NCBI RefSeq assembly: GCF_016469035.1
Contig: NZ_JAEHJZ010000029.1
Location: 33,303-97,302, forward strand
Source: Gelidibacter salicanalis
GTDB lineage: Bacteria > Bacteroidota > Bacteroidia > Flavobacteriales > Flavobacteriaceae
DNA length: 64,000 nucleotides
Reading direction: 5' to 3'
The notes beneath the pieces were generated by a model. That model worked only from the letters and a program-made list of their open reading frames with translations, was not told where the DNA came from and did no database searches. A program made the translations under genes and the position numbers. Of the stretch, positions 1 to 7,670 are shown in pieces; position 1 is the stretch's first letter; every line of letters begins with the position of its first letter.

Positions 1-281
1 CCTTGGAACAAAAATCCAATTTCGGTACGTAAAAGGTCCAATTCTTTTTGCCCCATAGTAATGATGTCCTGATCTTTTATAGTGATGCTTCCTCTATCTG
101 GCTGCACCAAGCCTACGATACATTTTACCATGACCGACTTCCCTGAGCCAGATTTTCCCATAATGACAAGGTTTTCGCCTTCATAAAGCTGCATATTAAA
201 TCCTTTAAGCACATGATTTGTCCCAAAGCTTTTATGGATGTCTTTCAATTCGAGAACAGGTTTTCGGTTGTCTTTTTTCAT
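1..281 (-). CDS. Mla-type ABC transporter ATP-binding protein (3' part beyond window)
   Basis: The N-terminal 93 or so residues of an ABC ATPase are present; the rest lies beyond the window edge. The start ATG is at 279-281 and the frame opens MKKDNRKPVLELKDIHKSFG. The Walker A motif GKSGSGKS is visible, and the Q-loop region ends the window with EIGFLFQ. The ATG directly follows the TAG stop of the permease gene on the same strand, so the two are probably translationally coupled. By family, MlaF-like ATPases power phospholipid transport between the inner and outer membranes with an MlaE permease and an MCE-domain protein. The MCE partner would be expected just outside the window. The assignment to the Mla class rests mainly on the adjacent permease. 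Confidence 0.9.
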   Translation of the reverse strand, partial: MKKDNRKPVLELKDIHKSFGTNHVLKGFNMQLYEGENLVIMGKSGSGKSVMVKCIVGLVQPDRGSITIKDQDIITMGQKELDLLRTEIGFLFQ

Positions 282-1064
282 CTAGATTTCAAAAAATATA
301 TCAGAAACAAATACGGCTATAAAATCAATTATAAACAGCAACATAGAGGTATACACTACGGCGGAATTTGAGGCTTCTCCTACTCCAACGGTGCCTTTAG
401 CGCAATTGTATCCTTTATAAGTACCGACAAGTCCGATAGCAAATCCGAAAAAAACAGTTTTGACAGTTGCAGGAATCACATCATTAAAGCTTAAGGCATC
501 AAAAACCTTGTTAAAATATAAGGTATAGGAGACATCTCCCTTTAAATTTTCAATGATTGCAGATCCCACTAATGCAATCGCATCGCCCGCAATGACCAAC
601 AAAGGCAACATTAAGGTGGCGGCCAATATTCTGGTAACCACCAAATATTTAAACGGATTGGTGCCAGAAACCTCCATAGCGTCAATCTGTTCCGTTACAC
701 GCATGGAGCCAAGTTCTGCACCAATTCCAGAACCAATTCTTCCCGCACAAATCAATGCAATAATAACTGGGCCAATTTCTCTTACAATAGAAATACTTAT
801 CATAGACGGCATCCACGATTCTGCACCAAGATCTGACAAGGTTGGGCGCGACTGAAGTGTAAACACCAAACCTAAAATAAATCCGGTTACGATTACCAAA
901 AACAGAGAGCGTATGCCCATGTTGTAGCATTGCCGGATGAGTTCTTTAAATTCAAAAGGCGCACTGAACAATTCCTTAAAAAAACGCCCTGCAAAATAGG
1001 TCATGTCACCAATTTCAGCGAAAAAGGATTTTGTGCGGTCTAAAAAGGAAATTGATTTTGACAT
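282..1064 (-). CDS. MlaE-family ABC transporter permease
   Basis: This 260-residue integral membrane protein has about five hydrophobic segments (roughly residues 50-70, 90-115, 145-170, 200-225 and 238-258). It carries the MlaE/YrbE signature region around REIGPVIIALICAGRIGSG and AELGSMRVTEQIDAMEV, where the family contacts its ATPase. It is the membrane partner of the ATPase gene that follows immediately downstream with no spacer. The family moves phospholipids to keep outer-membrane lipid asymmetry; this role is inferred from family knowledge. The length is normal for the family (about 250-260 residues). Confidence 0.95.
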   Translation of the reverse strand: MSKSISFLDRTKSFFAEIGDMTYFAGRFFKELFSAPFEFKELIRQCYNMGIRSLFLVIVTGFILGLVFTLQSRPTLSDLGAESWMPSMISISIVREIGPVIIALICAGRIGSGIGAELGSMRVTEQIDAMEVSGTNPFKYLVVTRILAATLMLPLLVIAGDAIALVGSAIIENLKGDVSYTLYFNKVFDALSFNDVIPATVKTVFFGFAIGLVGTYKGYNCAKGTVGVGEASNSAVVYTSMLLFIIDFIAVFVSDIFFEI

Positions 1065-1169
1065 GTACAGATAGTGTGTTTCAAATATAGTTCAGATTTT
1101 ATTAAATATACATGATAAGCGTCAGACAACACATAAAACAACATACTGAAAGCCTTTTACTTAGCACAT

Positions 1170-1370
1170 TTATTTACACAAACTAATTAAATCTTCTCTA
1201 TCTTCCACACCATTGATTTGTTTTAAAACTCGCTTTTTTAAATCATGAGTGTCCGGTAAAACAGGTAAAAAGTTTGCAAACCCCATTAAAGCGTGATCTG
1301 TACGAGATCTTAAAAATAATACCTTACTTTTTGAAACCAATTTCACTAATAGTGATTGGGCAAATTTAAT
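1170..1370 (-). pseudogene. C-terminal remnant of an unrecognised protein
   Basis: On the minus strand an open stretch of 66 codons ends at the TAA at 1170-1172 and is closed upstream by a TAA at 1371-1373. It has no start codon in a sensible place. The translation is protein-like (for example KSKVLFLRSRTDHALMGFA and DLKKRVLKQINGVEDREDL), suggesting the tail of a once longer gene. Its upstream half lies inside a repeat whose second copy at 7404 is frameshifted and interrupted by stops in the equivalent frame. I do not recognise the family. Confidence 0.45.
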
Positions 1371-1486
1371 TTAGAATAAGGATTGTTTATCAGTCAGTTA
1401 TAATCAAATCTTTGTTCTTTTCCCGCTATCGGGACTATAAGCGCAGCGGTCTTATTCTTTATCGGACAATAATGTTTTTAAATATA
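1232..1486. repeat. Dispersed repeat R1, copy 1 (about 255 bp)
   Basis: This segment matches 7404-7662 along its whole length with scattered substitutions and small indels. Shared blocks include TTTATCAGTCAGTTA, GGGACTATAAGCGCAGCG and TTCTTTATCGGACAATAATG. It contains a CCGCTATCGG mini-palindrome, corresponding to CCGATAGCTATCGG in the other copy. It overlaps the upstream part of the minus-strand coding remnant. The surrounding 793-bp interval has no intact gene. Confidence 0.85.
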
Positions 1487-1702
1487 GAAAAGGTTTCTGA
1501 CGATTTTAATAGGTGTTTTCCAAAAGATAATTTTGATATTTAAAAAGCCGTTGTTTGTGGCTACCACAAACGTTTTAACCCGGAATTTGAAAATTTTCCA
1601 CAAAGAACAATTGATAAAATCAATCAAGACCTCTCGTCTATCAATACTGAAGAATTTCAAAGTGTGTGAACCGAACAGCTGATAAAAATCATACTAAATT
1701 GA
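1472..1702 (+). pseudogene. Possible decayed ORF with in-frame stops
   Basis: From the ATG at 1472 the frame reads 23 codons, a TAA at 1541-1543, then 41 protein-like codons (AVVCGYHKRFNPEFENFP and so on) to a TGA at 1667-1669, and a final TGA at 1700-1702. The composition after the first stop is more protein-like than random AT-rich spacer, suggesting a decayed gene rather than noise. No family was recognised. The rest of the interval up to 1857 shows nothing definite. Confidence 0.25.
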
Positions 1703-1857
1703 TAACAAATACCTTAGGTTTGATCAGTAATTAGAATGTTGATCTTTCTAAACCGTTTGAGATAGATCAAACCATTCCCTAAAGCGTGTTACCCAGATAA
1801 AATACAGGCTTGATTTGTGTTTGAATACCGTCTTAAAAAACCAATAGGTCCCACCAG

Positions 1858-2805
1858 ATGAAAACAATGCTTCCCCTTATATTCGCCTTTCTGCTTACAG
1901 GATGTTTGAACACTGATAAAGTTGAAGCTGACGCCACAACAACACCCAAAAATGAACTCGTACTCATCGATAGTTCAGCACGCGTAAAAACTTCAATCCT
2001 AAAGACAATCAACGTCAACAAGGATGTTCCAATTCGAGGTTACTTTAAGTGGATGGATAGTGTTGTAGCTGACCATAACCAACGCCATTCTTATGACATT
2101 AATGAGTATATTCTTGTGCATCACAACAAATGGATTATAGATACGCTAGCCCATACAGATTATTATTACCTCATGGACAAAGGCATTTTCAATGAAGATT
2201 CCCAGTCCCTTGTGGCCTTGCAAAAAAATCAGGTATTGATAATCCCAGATTCGTTGGAAACCCAAAACTTAAGAATACAGTTAAGCCATACATTTTTAGA
2301 ACTCAATATTCCCGAATTCAGAATCCGAATTATTCAAGATGATAAAGAACTCTATAAGTTTCCGGTGCGCGTAGGGAAAGTAGGGAAAAAATATATGGAA
2401 ATGGCTAAAGGCAATGTAGACATGCGCACAAAACCAGGCGTAGGAGAAATAATCCGGGTCAATAAAAAGCCGACCTTTGCCAATCCTACAACAAATCGTA
2501 AATATCATAGAACCACTAGAGATGATGGCAAGAGTACAATGCTTCCCGCCATTCCGTGGTTGGAGCCATCCATAAATGGTCGTAGTTTAGGTCAGTTAAT
2601 ACATCCTACCACCAATTTGGAAACTTTAGGAAAAGCGTCATCGAATGGCTGTATTGGACTACGGGAATCTGATGCCTGGATAGTATATTATTATGCGCCA
2701 CTTGGTACTAAAATCGTCATTAAATACGAATTGCAAGGGAAGAACAACCAAGGTGAACTTGTCTCATTTAAAGATATCTATCCAGGTTTTGGGAATAAGA
2801 AATAG
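1858..2805 (+). CDS. L,D-transpeptidase (YkuD) lipoprotein
   Basis: This 315-residue protein begins with a lipoprotein signal peptide (lipobox LTGC, Cys16). The C-terminal part holds a YkuD catalytic motif: His249 in QLIHPTT, then SSNGCIGL with the nucleophile Cys265, then Arg269. The family makes 3-3 cross-links in peptidoglycan, or attaches proteins to it, acting from the periplasmic face. The His is followed by PTT rather than the common GT, so the substrate may differ. It is a stand-alone gene pointing towards the stress-protein gene and separated from it by a hairpin terminator. The start used is the first ATG before the signal peptide. Confidence 0.85.
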   Translation: MKTMLPLIFAFLLTGCLNTDKVEADATTTPKNELVLIDSSARVKTSILKTINVNKDVPIRGYFKWMDSVVADHNQRHSYDINEYILVHHNKWIIDTLAHTDYYYLMDKGIFNEDSQSLVALQKNQVLIIPDSLETQNLRIQLSHTFLELNIPEFRIRIIQDDKELYKFPVRVGKVGKKYMEMAKGNVDMRTKPGVGEIIRVNKKPTFANPTTNRKYHRTTRDDGKSTMLPAIPWLEPSINGRSLGQLIHPTTNLETLGKASSNGCIGLRESDAWIVYYYAPLGTKIVIKYELQGKNNQGELVSFKDIYPGFGNKK

Positions 2806-2847
2806 ATTGGTTAATTGATTTAAGTACTACTTCCTAAATAAAAAAAG

Positions 2848-2871
2848 CCTCTCAGAATAAAATCTGAGAGG
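2848..2871. terminator. Bidirectional hairpin terminator
   Basis: A perfect 9-bp stem, CCTCTCAGA with TCTGAGAGG, closes a 6-nt loop. It is flanked by an A run upstream and T-rich sequence downstream. It sits between the convergent L,D-transpeptidase and universal-stress-protein genes, so it can serve both. Confidence 0.85.
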
Positions 2872-2908
2872 TTAGAAAATTTATATTTTTTTTGAATAAA
2901 ACCCGCGG

Positions 2909-3787
2909 TTAACGTATCACCAACAATGGCATTTTTCGGTTTCTAATCAACAAATCATTGGTTACACTTCCCACAAATAAGGATGTGATAGTGTTGGCTC
3001 CACGAGCAGAGGTGACAATGATATCAAAGTCGCCTTTTTCAGCATGAATTTCAATAGCCTCTACTACGGATAAGCTTCGTCTATCAATATATTTAAATGG
3101 TATGTCCTCTCTGAGTTTATATTTCTTTCGGAATTGAGCAACCTTTTCCTTCAAATGAAGTTTCGTTTTATCGATCGCTTTGTCTGTGTTGATGTACGGA
3201 AAGAAGAATGAAGGAATATTATAGACATGTAAAGCTTCAACTTTTCCTCCTGAACGTTCTACCAAACTATCTGCCACTTCAAAACATTTTGTAGAAGCTG
3301 AACTAAAATCGGTTGGGATGAGCACATGATCCATTCCGTGTCTCGCTTCCTCAGGCACTAACAGTACGTTAGCATCCAACATACGCACCAATTTTTGAGA
3401 TAAGGCACCTGTACCTTGTAATTCATCCTTATTACCCGTAACCATAATGTCAATTTTATACTCTTTGGCAAGATGGCTGAGAATACTTTCAGTATAATCA
3501 TCAGAAGTAATAATTACTGTAAACGGAACCGCTGCTGTATAATGGTCTTCTACGGTTTTATTCAATGCTCTATCTACTATATCTTCAACAGTAATGCCTT
3601 CTTCCAAAAAGTCATCATACAAATCATATAATTTATAGTGTTTGATGTTATGGGTAAAGTACAAATGTTCAACATTCCAAACCTTACATAAAAAGCTGAC
3701 ATATTTCAACAGAATAGGATCCATTGCCGTAAGGTCGAGAGCTACCATCACATTCAACTCGTTCTCTAATTTAATTTTCTTTGTCAT
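2909..3787 (-). CDS. Universal stress protein, tandem UspA domains
   Basis: The 292-residue protein has two Usp-like halves, roughly residues 1-145 and 150-292. The first contains VALDLTAMD and IMVTGNKDE; the second contains VLIPTDFSSAS and a G-x9-GS pattern in RGANTITSLFVGSV, the usual ATP-binding element. Tandem Usp proteins bind nucleotides and are linked to stress survival; the precise role varies. The gene lies 45 bp downstream of the BCCT transporter gene on the same strand and is probably co-transcribed, which would tie it to osmotic or substrate stress. Confidence 0.9.
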   Translation of the reverse strand: MTKKIKLENELNVMVALDLTAMDPILLKYVSFLCKVWNVEHLYFTHNIKHYKLYDLYDDFLEEGITVEDIVDRALNKTVEDHYTAAVPFTVIITSDDYTESILSHLAKEYKIDIMVTGNKDELQGTGALSQKLVRMLDANVLLVPEEARHGMDHVLIPTDFSSASTKCFEVADSLVERSGGKVEALHVYNIPSFFFPYINTDKAIDKTKLHLKEKVAQFRKKYKLREDIPFKYIDRRSLSVVEAIEIHAEKGDFDIIVTSARGANTITSLFVGSVTNDLLIRNRKMPLLVIR

Positions 3788-3832
3788 GTCTTAACTTTAC
3801 TTTTATGAGGACTATGTTCTTTTAGAATCAAT

Positions 3833-5506
3833 TTACAAATCGGTTATAGTGGGTTTCTTGTCCGGAGCTTTATCTGGATCTATCTTTTTTAAGTTTTTCT
3901 CTTCCCGTTCTTTATTCACCAAATTGAGAATGTTTTTTCTATAACTTTCTCTTTCCAACAGCTTTTCTTTTCGCTCTGCTTTATCATAATCTTCAGACAT
4001 ACCGCGATATAATGAAAAACACATGATCACCAAAAGAATGGCAAAGGGCAAGCCGGAAATGGTCACTACGGTCTGCAGTGCATTTAAGCCACCGCCATAC
4101 ATCAACACTGATGCAATTACGCCAATGGCAACCGCCCAGATGACTCTCTGATATCTTGGCGTTTTTAATTTCCCACCAGATGTAATGCTATCTACAACCA
4201 AAGCACCTGAATCTGCCGAGGTAATAATAAAGCTACAAATAAGAATAACGCCCAATACTTTTAACAGCATAGCTAACGGAAATTTATCAAAAAACACATA
4301 CAGTGCTGTAGAAATATTATCGTTTACCGCAGCAATCATGGCGGTATCTCCCAAAAGAATATCGCGCATAGTAGTGCCCCCAAAGGCGCTAAACCATAGG
4401 AAGGTTACCAAAGCGGGTAAAATCAGAACACACAGAACAAACTCTTTTATGGTTCGTCCCTTAGAAATTCGGGCAATAAACGTCCCTACGAATGGTGACC
4501 AGGATATCCACCAACCCCAGTACATAATGGTTCGCGTTTTTTGCCAGTCAGTACCCTGTAAGGACTCCGTCCATGTGGACATATCTATAAAATGCACCAA
4601 ATAACTTCCAATATTTTGAATGTAAGATTTAAAAATAAACGTGGTGGGGCCTAAAATAAGTACGAGCAGAAAGATAGTAGATGCCACTCTAACGTTCAGC
4701 TTACTCAACATCTGGACACCCCTATTAACACCACTAAAAGCAGAAATAGTAGCCGCTAAAGTCACCCCTAAAATAATGATTACCTGATAAAACAGTGAAC
4801 TCGGGATTCCAAAAACGTGCGTCAGTCCTGAGTTGATCTGCCCTACTCCAAATCCGATGGTTGTAGCCAGACCAAAAAGCGTTGTAATGACCGCCATAAT
4901 ATCAATCAGGTCTCCCATCCAACCGTGAATCCTATTCCCCAAAAGCGGATAGAATGCCGAGCGCAGGGTGAGCGGCATTTTTCTATTGAACGTAAAGTAG
5001 GCCAAGGACAGCCCGACCACGGAGTAGATGGCCCAGCCGTGAATTCCGTGGTGAAGAAATGAAAAATTAATGGCTTCTTGCGCAATTAGCGCAGGGTCTT
5101 GTCCTGCCAAACGTGGTGGATTTAAAAAATCGCGGACGGGATCTGCAATACTAAATAACACCAATCCGTTTCCAATCCCAGCACTAAAGAGCATAGCAAA
5201 CCAGGCCCATAAACTAAACTCGGGTTTTGCCTTATGACCACCAATCCGAATTTTCCCGAATTTACTAAAGGCCATATATAAACAAAACACTATAAATAAA
5301 TTAACGGCCAACGTGTAGATCCAGCCCCCGTGGGCAGACACAAAGGTTTGGGCCATACCAAAATAGTAATCCGCTTGTTCTTCAAATATTAAGGTAAACG
5401 TTACAGTTAAAATAATAACCGCAATAGCGGTTAAAAACACCGTTTTATTTACAACGAGACCTAAAAATTTAGAGGCACTTTCTTTTCTAGCGACTTTTAT
5501 CGACAT
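3833..5506 (-). CDS. BCCT-family transporter (betaine/carnitine/choline type)
   Basis: This is a 557-residue protein with about twelve membrane segments. It has the BCCT hallmarks: LFSAGIGNG at residues 106-114 and the Trp-rich substrate region YWGWWISWSPFVG at 329-341. The family takes up glycine betaine, choline, carnitine or dimethylsulfoniopropionate, usually with Na+ or H+. The C-terminal tail (about 50 residues) is highly charged, as in osmosensing members. It is followed by the universal stress gene, suggesting an osmotic-stress operon. The substrate cannot be read from the sequence. DMSP is worth considering given the sulfur genes nearby, but that is speculation. Confidence 0.92.
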   Translation of the reverse strand: MSIKVARKESASKFLGLVVNKTVFLTAIAVIILTVTFTLIFEEQADYYFGMAQTFVSAHGGWIYTLAVNLFIVFCLYMAFSKFGKIRIGGHKAKPEFSLWAWFAMLFSAGIGNGLVLFSIADPVRDFLNPPRLAGQDPALIAQEAINFSFLHHGIHGWAIYSVVGLSLAYFTFNRKMPLTLRSAFYPLLGNRIHGWMGDLIDIMAVITTLFGLATTIGFGVGQINSGLTHVFGIPSSLFYQVIIILGVTLAATISAFSGVNRGVQMLSKLNVRVASTIFLLVLILGPTTFIFKSYIQNIGSYLVHFIDMSTWTESLQGTDWQKTRTIMYWGWWISWSPFVGTFIARISKGRTIKEFVLCVLILPALVTFLWFSAFGGTTMRDILLGDTAMIAAVNDNISTALYVFFDKFPLAMLLKVLGVILICSFIITSADSGALVVDSITSGGKLKTPRYQRVIWAVAIGVIASVLMYGGGLNALQTVVTISGLPFAILLVIMCFSLYRGMSEDYDKAERKEKLLERESYRKNILNLVNKEREEKNLKKIDPDKAPDKKPTITDL

Positions 5507-5778
5507 ATAAAAAATGGGTTATTTAAAAATGACTAAGTATGCTTCAAAAAACATATAAATGAACTTATCAGTTTCCATAGAAATGGGCTATGATAAATTA
5601 GCGAAGCCCATTATACTATAATAGAACTGTCTTTACAAACTTTTGGACAATTGTTTTTTTCCATGTTGATAATTATAATTTTATCCGCAATACATGTGTC
5701 GCTTGCCTAAATTAGATAGAATTACTATATTTTTACATTTTACAGTGAAAATTTTAAGCAGATAAAACCACCCAAGAC

Positions 5779-6411
5779 ATGATAAATGATTTAAAGAAAA
5801 GTTATGGACACTTATTTGAGGACGCTTTACTCGATGAAATTGTTGAAGTTGGCACCTATAAAGAAATTCCAGAAGGTTTTAAAATGATGGAGATAGGCGA
5901 ATATGTCAAATCTATGCCCTTGCTCATTTCTGGTGCCATTAAAGTGTTACGGGAAGACAGTGAGGGTGACGAACTCCTTCTTTACTATCTTGAAAGAGGC
6001 GAAACCTGCTCTCTGACCATGACCTGTTGTTTGGGTCAAAAAAAGAGTGAGATCAGAGCTATTGCAGAAACGGATGCCACACTCATCATGATTCCCGTAG
6101 CTAAAATGGAAGAATGGACCGCAAAATATAAGTCTTGGCGGAATTTCGTTTTTGAAAGTTATCACAATAGAATCAACGAATTATTGACCACTTTAGACAG
6201 TATTGCATTTTATCAAATGGACGAACGATTGGTGAAATATTTAAAAGAAAAAGTAAGAGTCAATGACAGTAACATCATCAAAAGCACCCATCAAGAAATT
6301 GCTTATGATCTTTATACGTCTCGTGTAGTCATCTCCCGACTTTTGAAAAAACTGGAACAGCTCGGCAAGATTGAACTCAACCGAAATGTCATCAAAATTA
6401 TAAGCTTATAA
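5779..6411 (+). CDS. Crp/Fnr-family transcriptional regulator with a Cys cluster
   Basis: The 210-residue protein has an N-terminal cyclic-nucleotide-binding-like fold (about 15-130) and a C-terminal winged helix (about 160-210), with the recognition region HQEIAYDLYTSRVVISRLL. It carries three cysteines in GETCSLTMTCCLG (Cys77, Cys83, Cys84). It lacks the N-terminal cysteines of an FNR iron-sulfur cluster. The cluster suggests redox, persulfide or metal sensing; this is inference. The palindrome GTAACCTAGGTTAC begins 6 bp after the stop codon, the best local candidate for its binding site, and two more copies occur in the window. A separate regulatory input such as a nucleotide ligand remains possible. 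Confidence 0.9.
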   Translation: MINDLKKSYGHLFEDALLDEIVEVGTYKEIPEGFKMMEIGEYVKSMPLLISGAIKVLREDSEGDELLLYYLERGETCSLTMTCCLGQKKSEIRAIAETDATLIMIPVAKMEEWTAKYKSWRNFVFESYHNRINELLTTLDSIAFYQMDERLVKYLKEKVRVNDSNIIKSTHQEIAYDLYTSRVVISRLLKKLEQLGKIELNRNVIKIISL

Positions 6412-6416
6412 CCAAT

Positions 6417-6460
6417 GTAACCTAGGTTACTGCAAAATGCAATAACAGGTCTTATTTTTG
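6417..6460 (+). promoter_or_regulatory. Crp/Fnr-type operator plus -7 promoter box, copy 1
   Basis: The perfect 14-bp palindrome GTAACCTAGGTTAC (6417-6430) is followed by TATTTTTG (6453-6460), matching the Bacteroidota -7 consensus TAnnTTTG. The operator centre (6423.5) is 29.5 bp before the -7 box, which puts it near -41.5 of a start site around 6465, the class II activator position. The same geometry recurs at 16555-16598 and 31520-31563. It drives the broken HMA gene and the haem lipoprotein. Confidence 0.8.
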
Positions 6461-6512
6461 CAGATCATCTTTTAAACACTACATCACGTTTAAATAGTTT
6501 AGAATACACAGC

Positions 6513-6730
6513 ATGACAAACACCTCAATAGTAGTACAAAATTTAAAATATGGCGGTCACGTATGTAGAAGAACATAAGGTTTCTTTTGATTATCTTGAT
6601 GACGCTGATGCTATTGTTGTCAGAGAAAGATTAAAAGATCTTGGTTACCCTTTCGGTTGAAGATTCCAATTCCTTAACTTCAAAAGCAAAATCTTTTGTG
6701 AGTTGTGCCACGGGTAAGCTATCACAATAA
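6513..6730 (+). pseudogene. Broken heavy-metal-associated (HMA) domain gene
   Basis: Three reading frames together spell one HMA-domain protein. Frame one from the ATG at 6513 gives MTNTSIVVQNLKYGGH and then runs to a stop. The second frame gives VEEHKVSFDYLDDADAIVV and RERLKDLGYP. The third, from about 6653, gives SVEDSNSLTSKAKSFVSC and ATGKLSQ before TAA at 6728. Family members usually read KCGGC at the metal site; here it is KYGGH, and the stretch after it is deleted. So the metal-binding cysteines are gone and two frameshifts are present. The intact protein would have been a small copper- or metal-binding chaperone. It lies right behind the operator-promoter and just before the haem lipoprotein gene. 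Confidence 0.8.
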
Positions 6731-6743
6731 AATAAATCGAATT

Positions 6744-7385
6744 ATGAAAAAAGCTGTTTTAATTGTTACCGTATCTGTCTCATTTTTTAGCTGTAATCAA
6801 GAAAAAAAGACAAACTATATTTCTGTAGAAAATAGACTAGAGAAAAAGACGGTCCCGGAAAAAGTCCAAACAACTTTAGCCGCTGACACAATCTCATATG
6901 CTGACCGTGGCTTACAATATGCGCTAAATACGCAAGCCGTTTTAGGTAAAAATTTAATGACGGCAATTCAAAACAGTGGAACCTTAGGAGCGCTCTCCTT
7001 TTGTAATGAAAAAGCCTATCCACTGACGGATAGTATGGCGGTTTTACAGAACGCAGACCTCAAGCGTGTGACTGACAAACCCAGAAATCCGGCCAATCAG
7101 GCTAATACTACTGAATTGGAGCACGTTGAAACGTTTAAACAGGTTATTGCAAACAAGGAGCTCCCAAACCCTATTGTAGAAGATATAGATGGCAAAGTAA
7201 AAGTCTATTATCCTATTCTTACCAATCAAATGTGCTTACAATGCCACGGAAAGCCAAACAAAAATATTGAACCTTCAACACTTTCTAAATTAACCATACT
7301 CTACCCTGAAGACAAGGCAATTGGATATGGACTGAATGAAGTGAGAGGCATTTGGAGTGTTACTTTTGCTAAAACCAAACGATAA
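6744..7385 (+). CDS. DUF3365 (Tll0287-like) haem-binding lipoprotein
   Basis: This 213-residue protein starts at the ATG at 6744, giving a short lipoprotein signal peptide (SFFSC, Cys17). An upstream in-frame ATG at 6705 falls inside the broken HMA gene and would bury the signal. The C-terminal part has one c-type haem motif, CLQCH (Cys164, Cys167, His168), in the DUF3365 context (VKVYYPILTNQMCLQCHGKP). The family folds like a PAS-type sensor with a covalently bound haem and may be a redox sensor or electron carrier on the periplasmic side of a membrane. It is probably transcribed from the Crp/Fnr-type promoter at 6453, so it may report on or relieve the stress sensed by the regulator. Confidence 0.85.
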   Translation: MKKAVLIVTVSVSFFSCNQEKKTNYISVENRLEKKTVPEKVQTTLAADTISYADRGLQYALNTQAVLGKNLMTAIQNSGTLGALSFCNEKAYPLTDSMAVLQNADLKRVTDKPRNPANQANTTELEHVETFKQVIANKELPNPIVEDIDGKVKVYYPILTNQMCLQCHGKPNKNIEPSTLSKLTILYPEDKAIGYGLNEVRGIWSVTFAKTKR

Positions 7386-7403
7386 GACTAAAATTAAGCA
7401 TCA

Positions 7404-7662
7404 GCTTTTAAATCATGAGCGTTTGGTAAAACAAGTAAAAAGTTTACAAAGCTAATTAAAGTAAGACCTGGTAAGAGATATTAAAAATGGTACCTTGCTT
7501 TTTGAAACCAATTTTACTTAGAGTGATTGGGCAAATTTAATTTAGAATAACGATTGTTTATCAGTCAGTTAAATTCAAATCTCTGTTCTTTTTCCGATAG
7601 CTATCGGGACTATAAGCGCAGCGATCTTTATTCTTTATCGGACAATAATGCTTTTAAATATA
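7404..7662. repeat. Dispersed repeat R1, copy 2
   Basis: This is the partner of 1232-1486. It fills the gap between the haem lipoprotein and the TPMT-like gene, and ends 8 bp before that gene's ATG. It contains the palindrome CCGATAGCTATCGG and the shared block TTCTTTATCGGACAATAATG. The remnant coding frame readable in copy 1 is shifted and stopped here, so this copy is more decayed. An apparent 39-codon extension of the TPMT-like frame into this repeat is fortuitous. Confidence 0.85.
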
Positions 7663-7670
7663 TAATTACA

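Noticed and set aside
4185-4604. 139-codon open frame on the plus strand
   Set aside because: It is antisense to the BCCT transporter with no recognisable protein features.
7554-7670. N-terminal extension of the TPMT-like protein
   Set aside because: These 39 codons lie in the dispersed repeat, and the family start FWDTRY follows the ATG at 7671.
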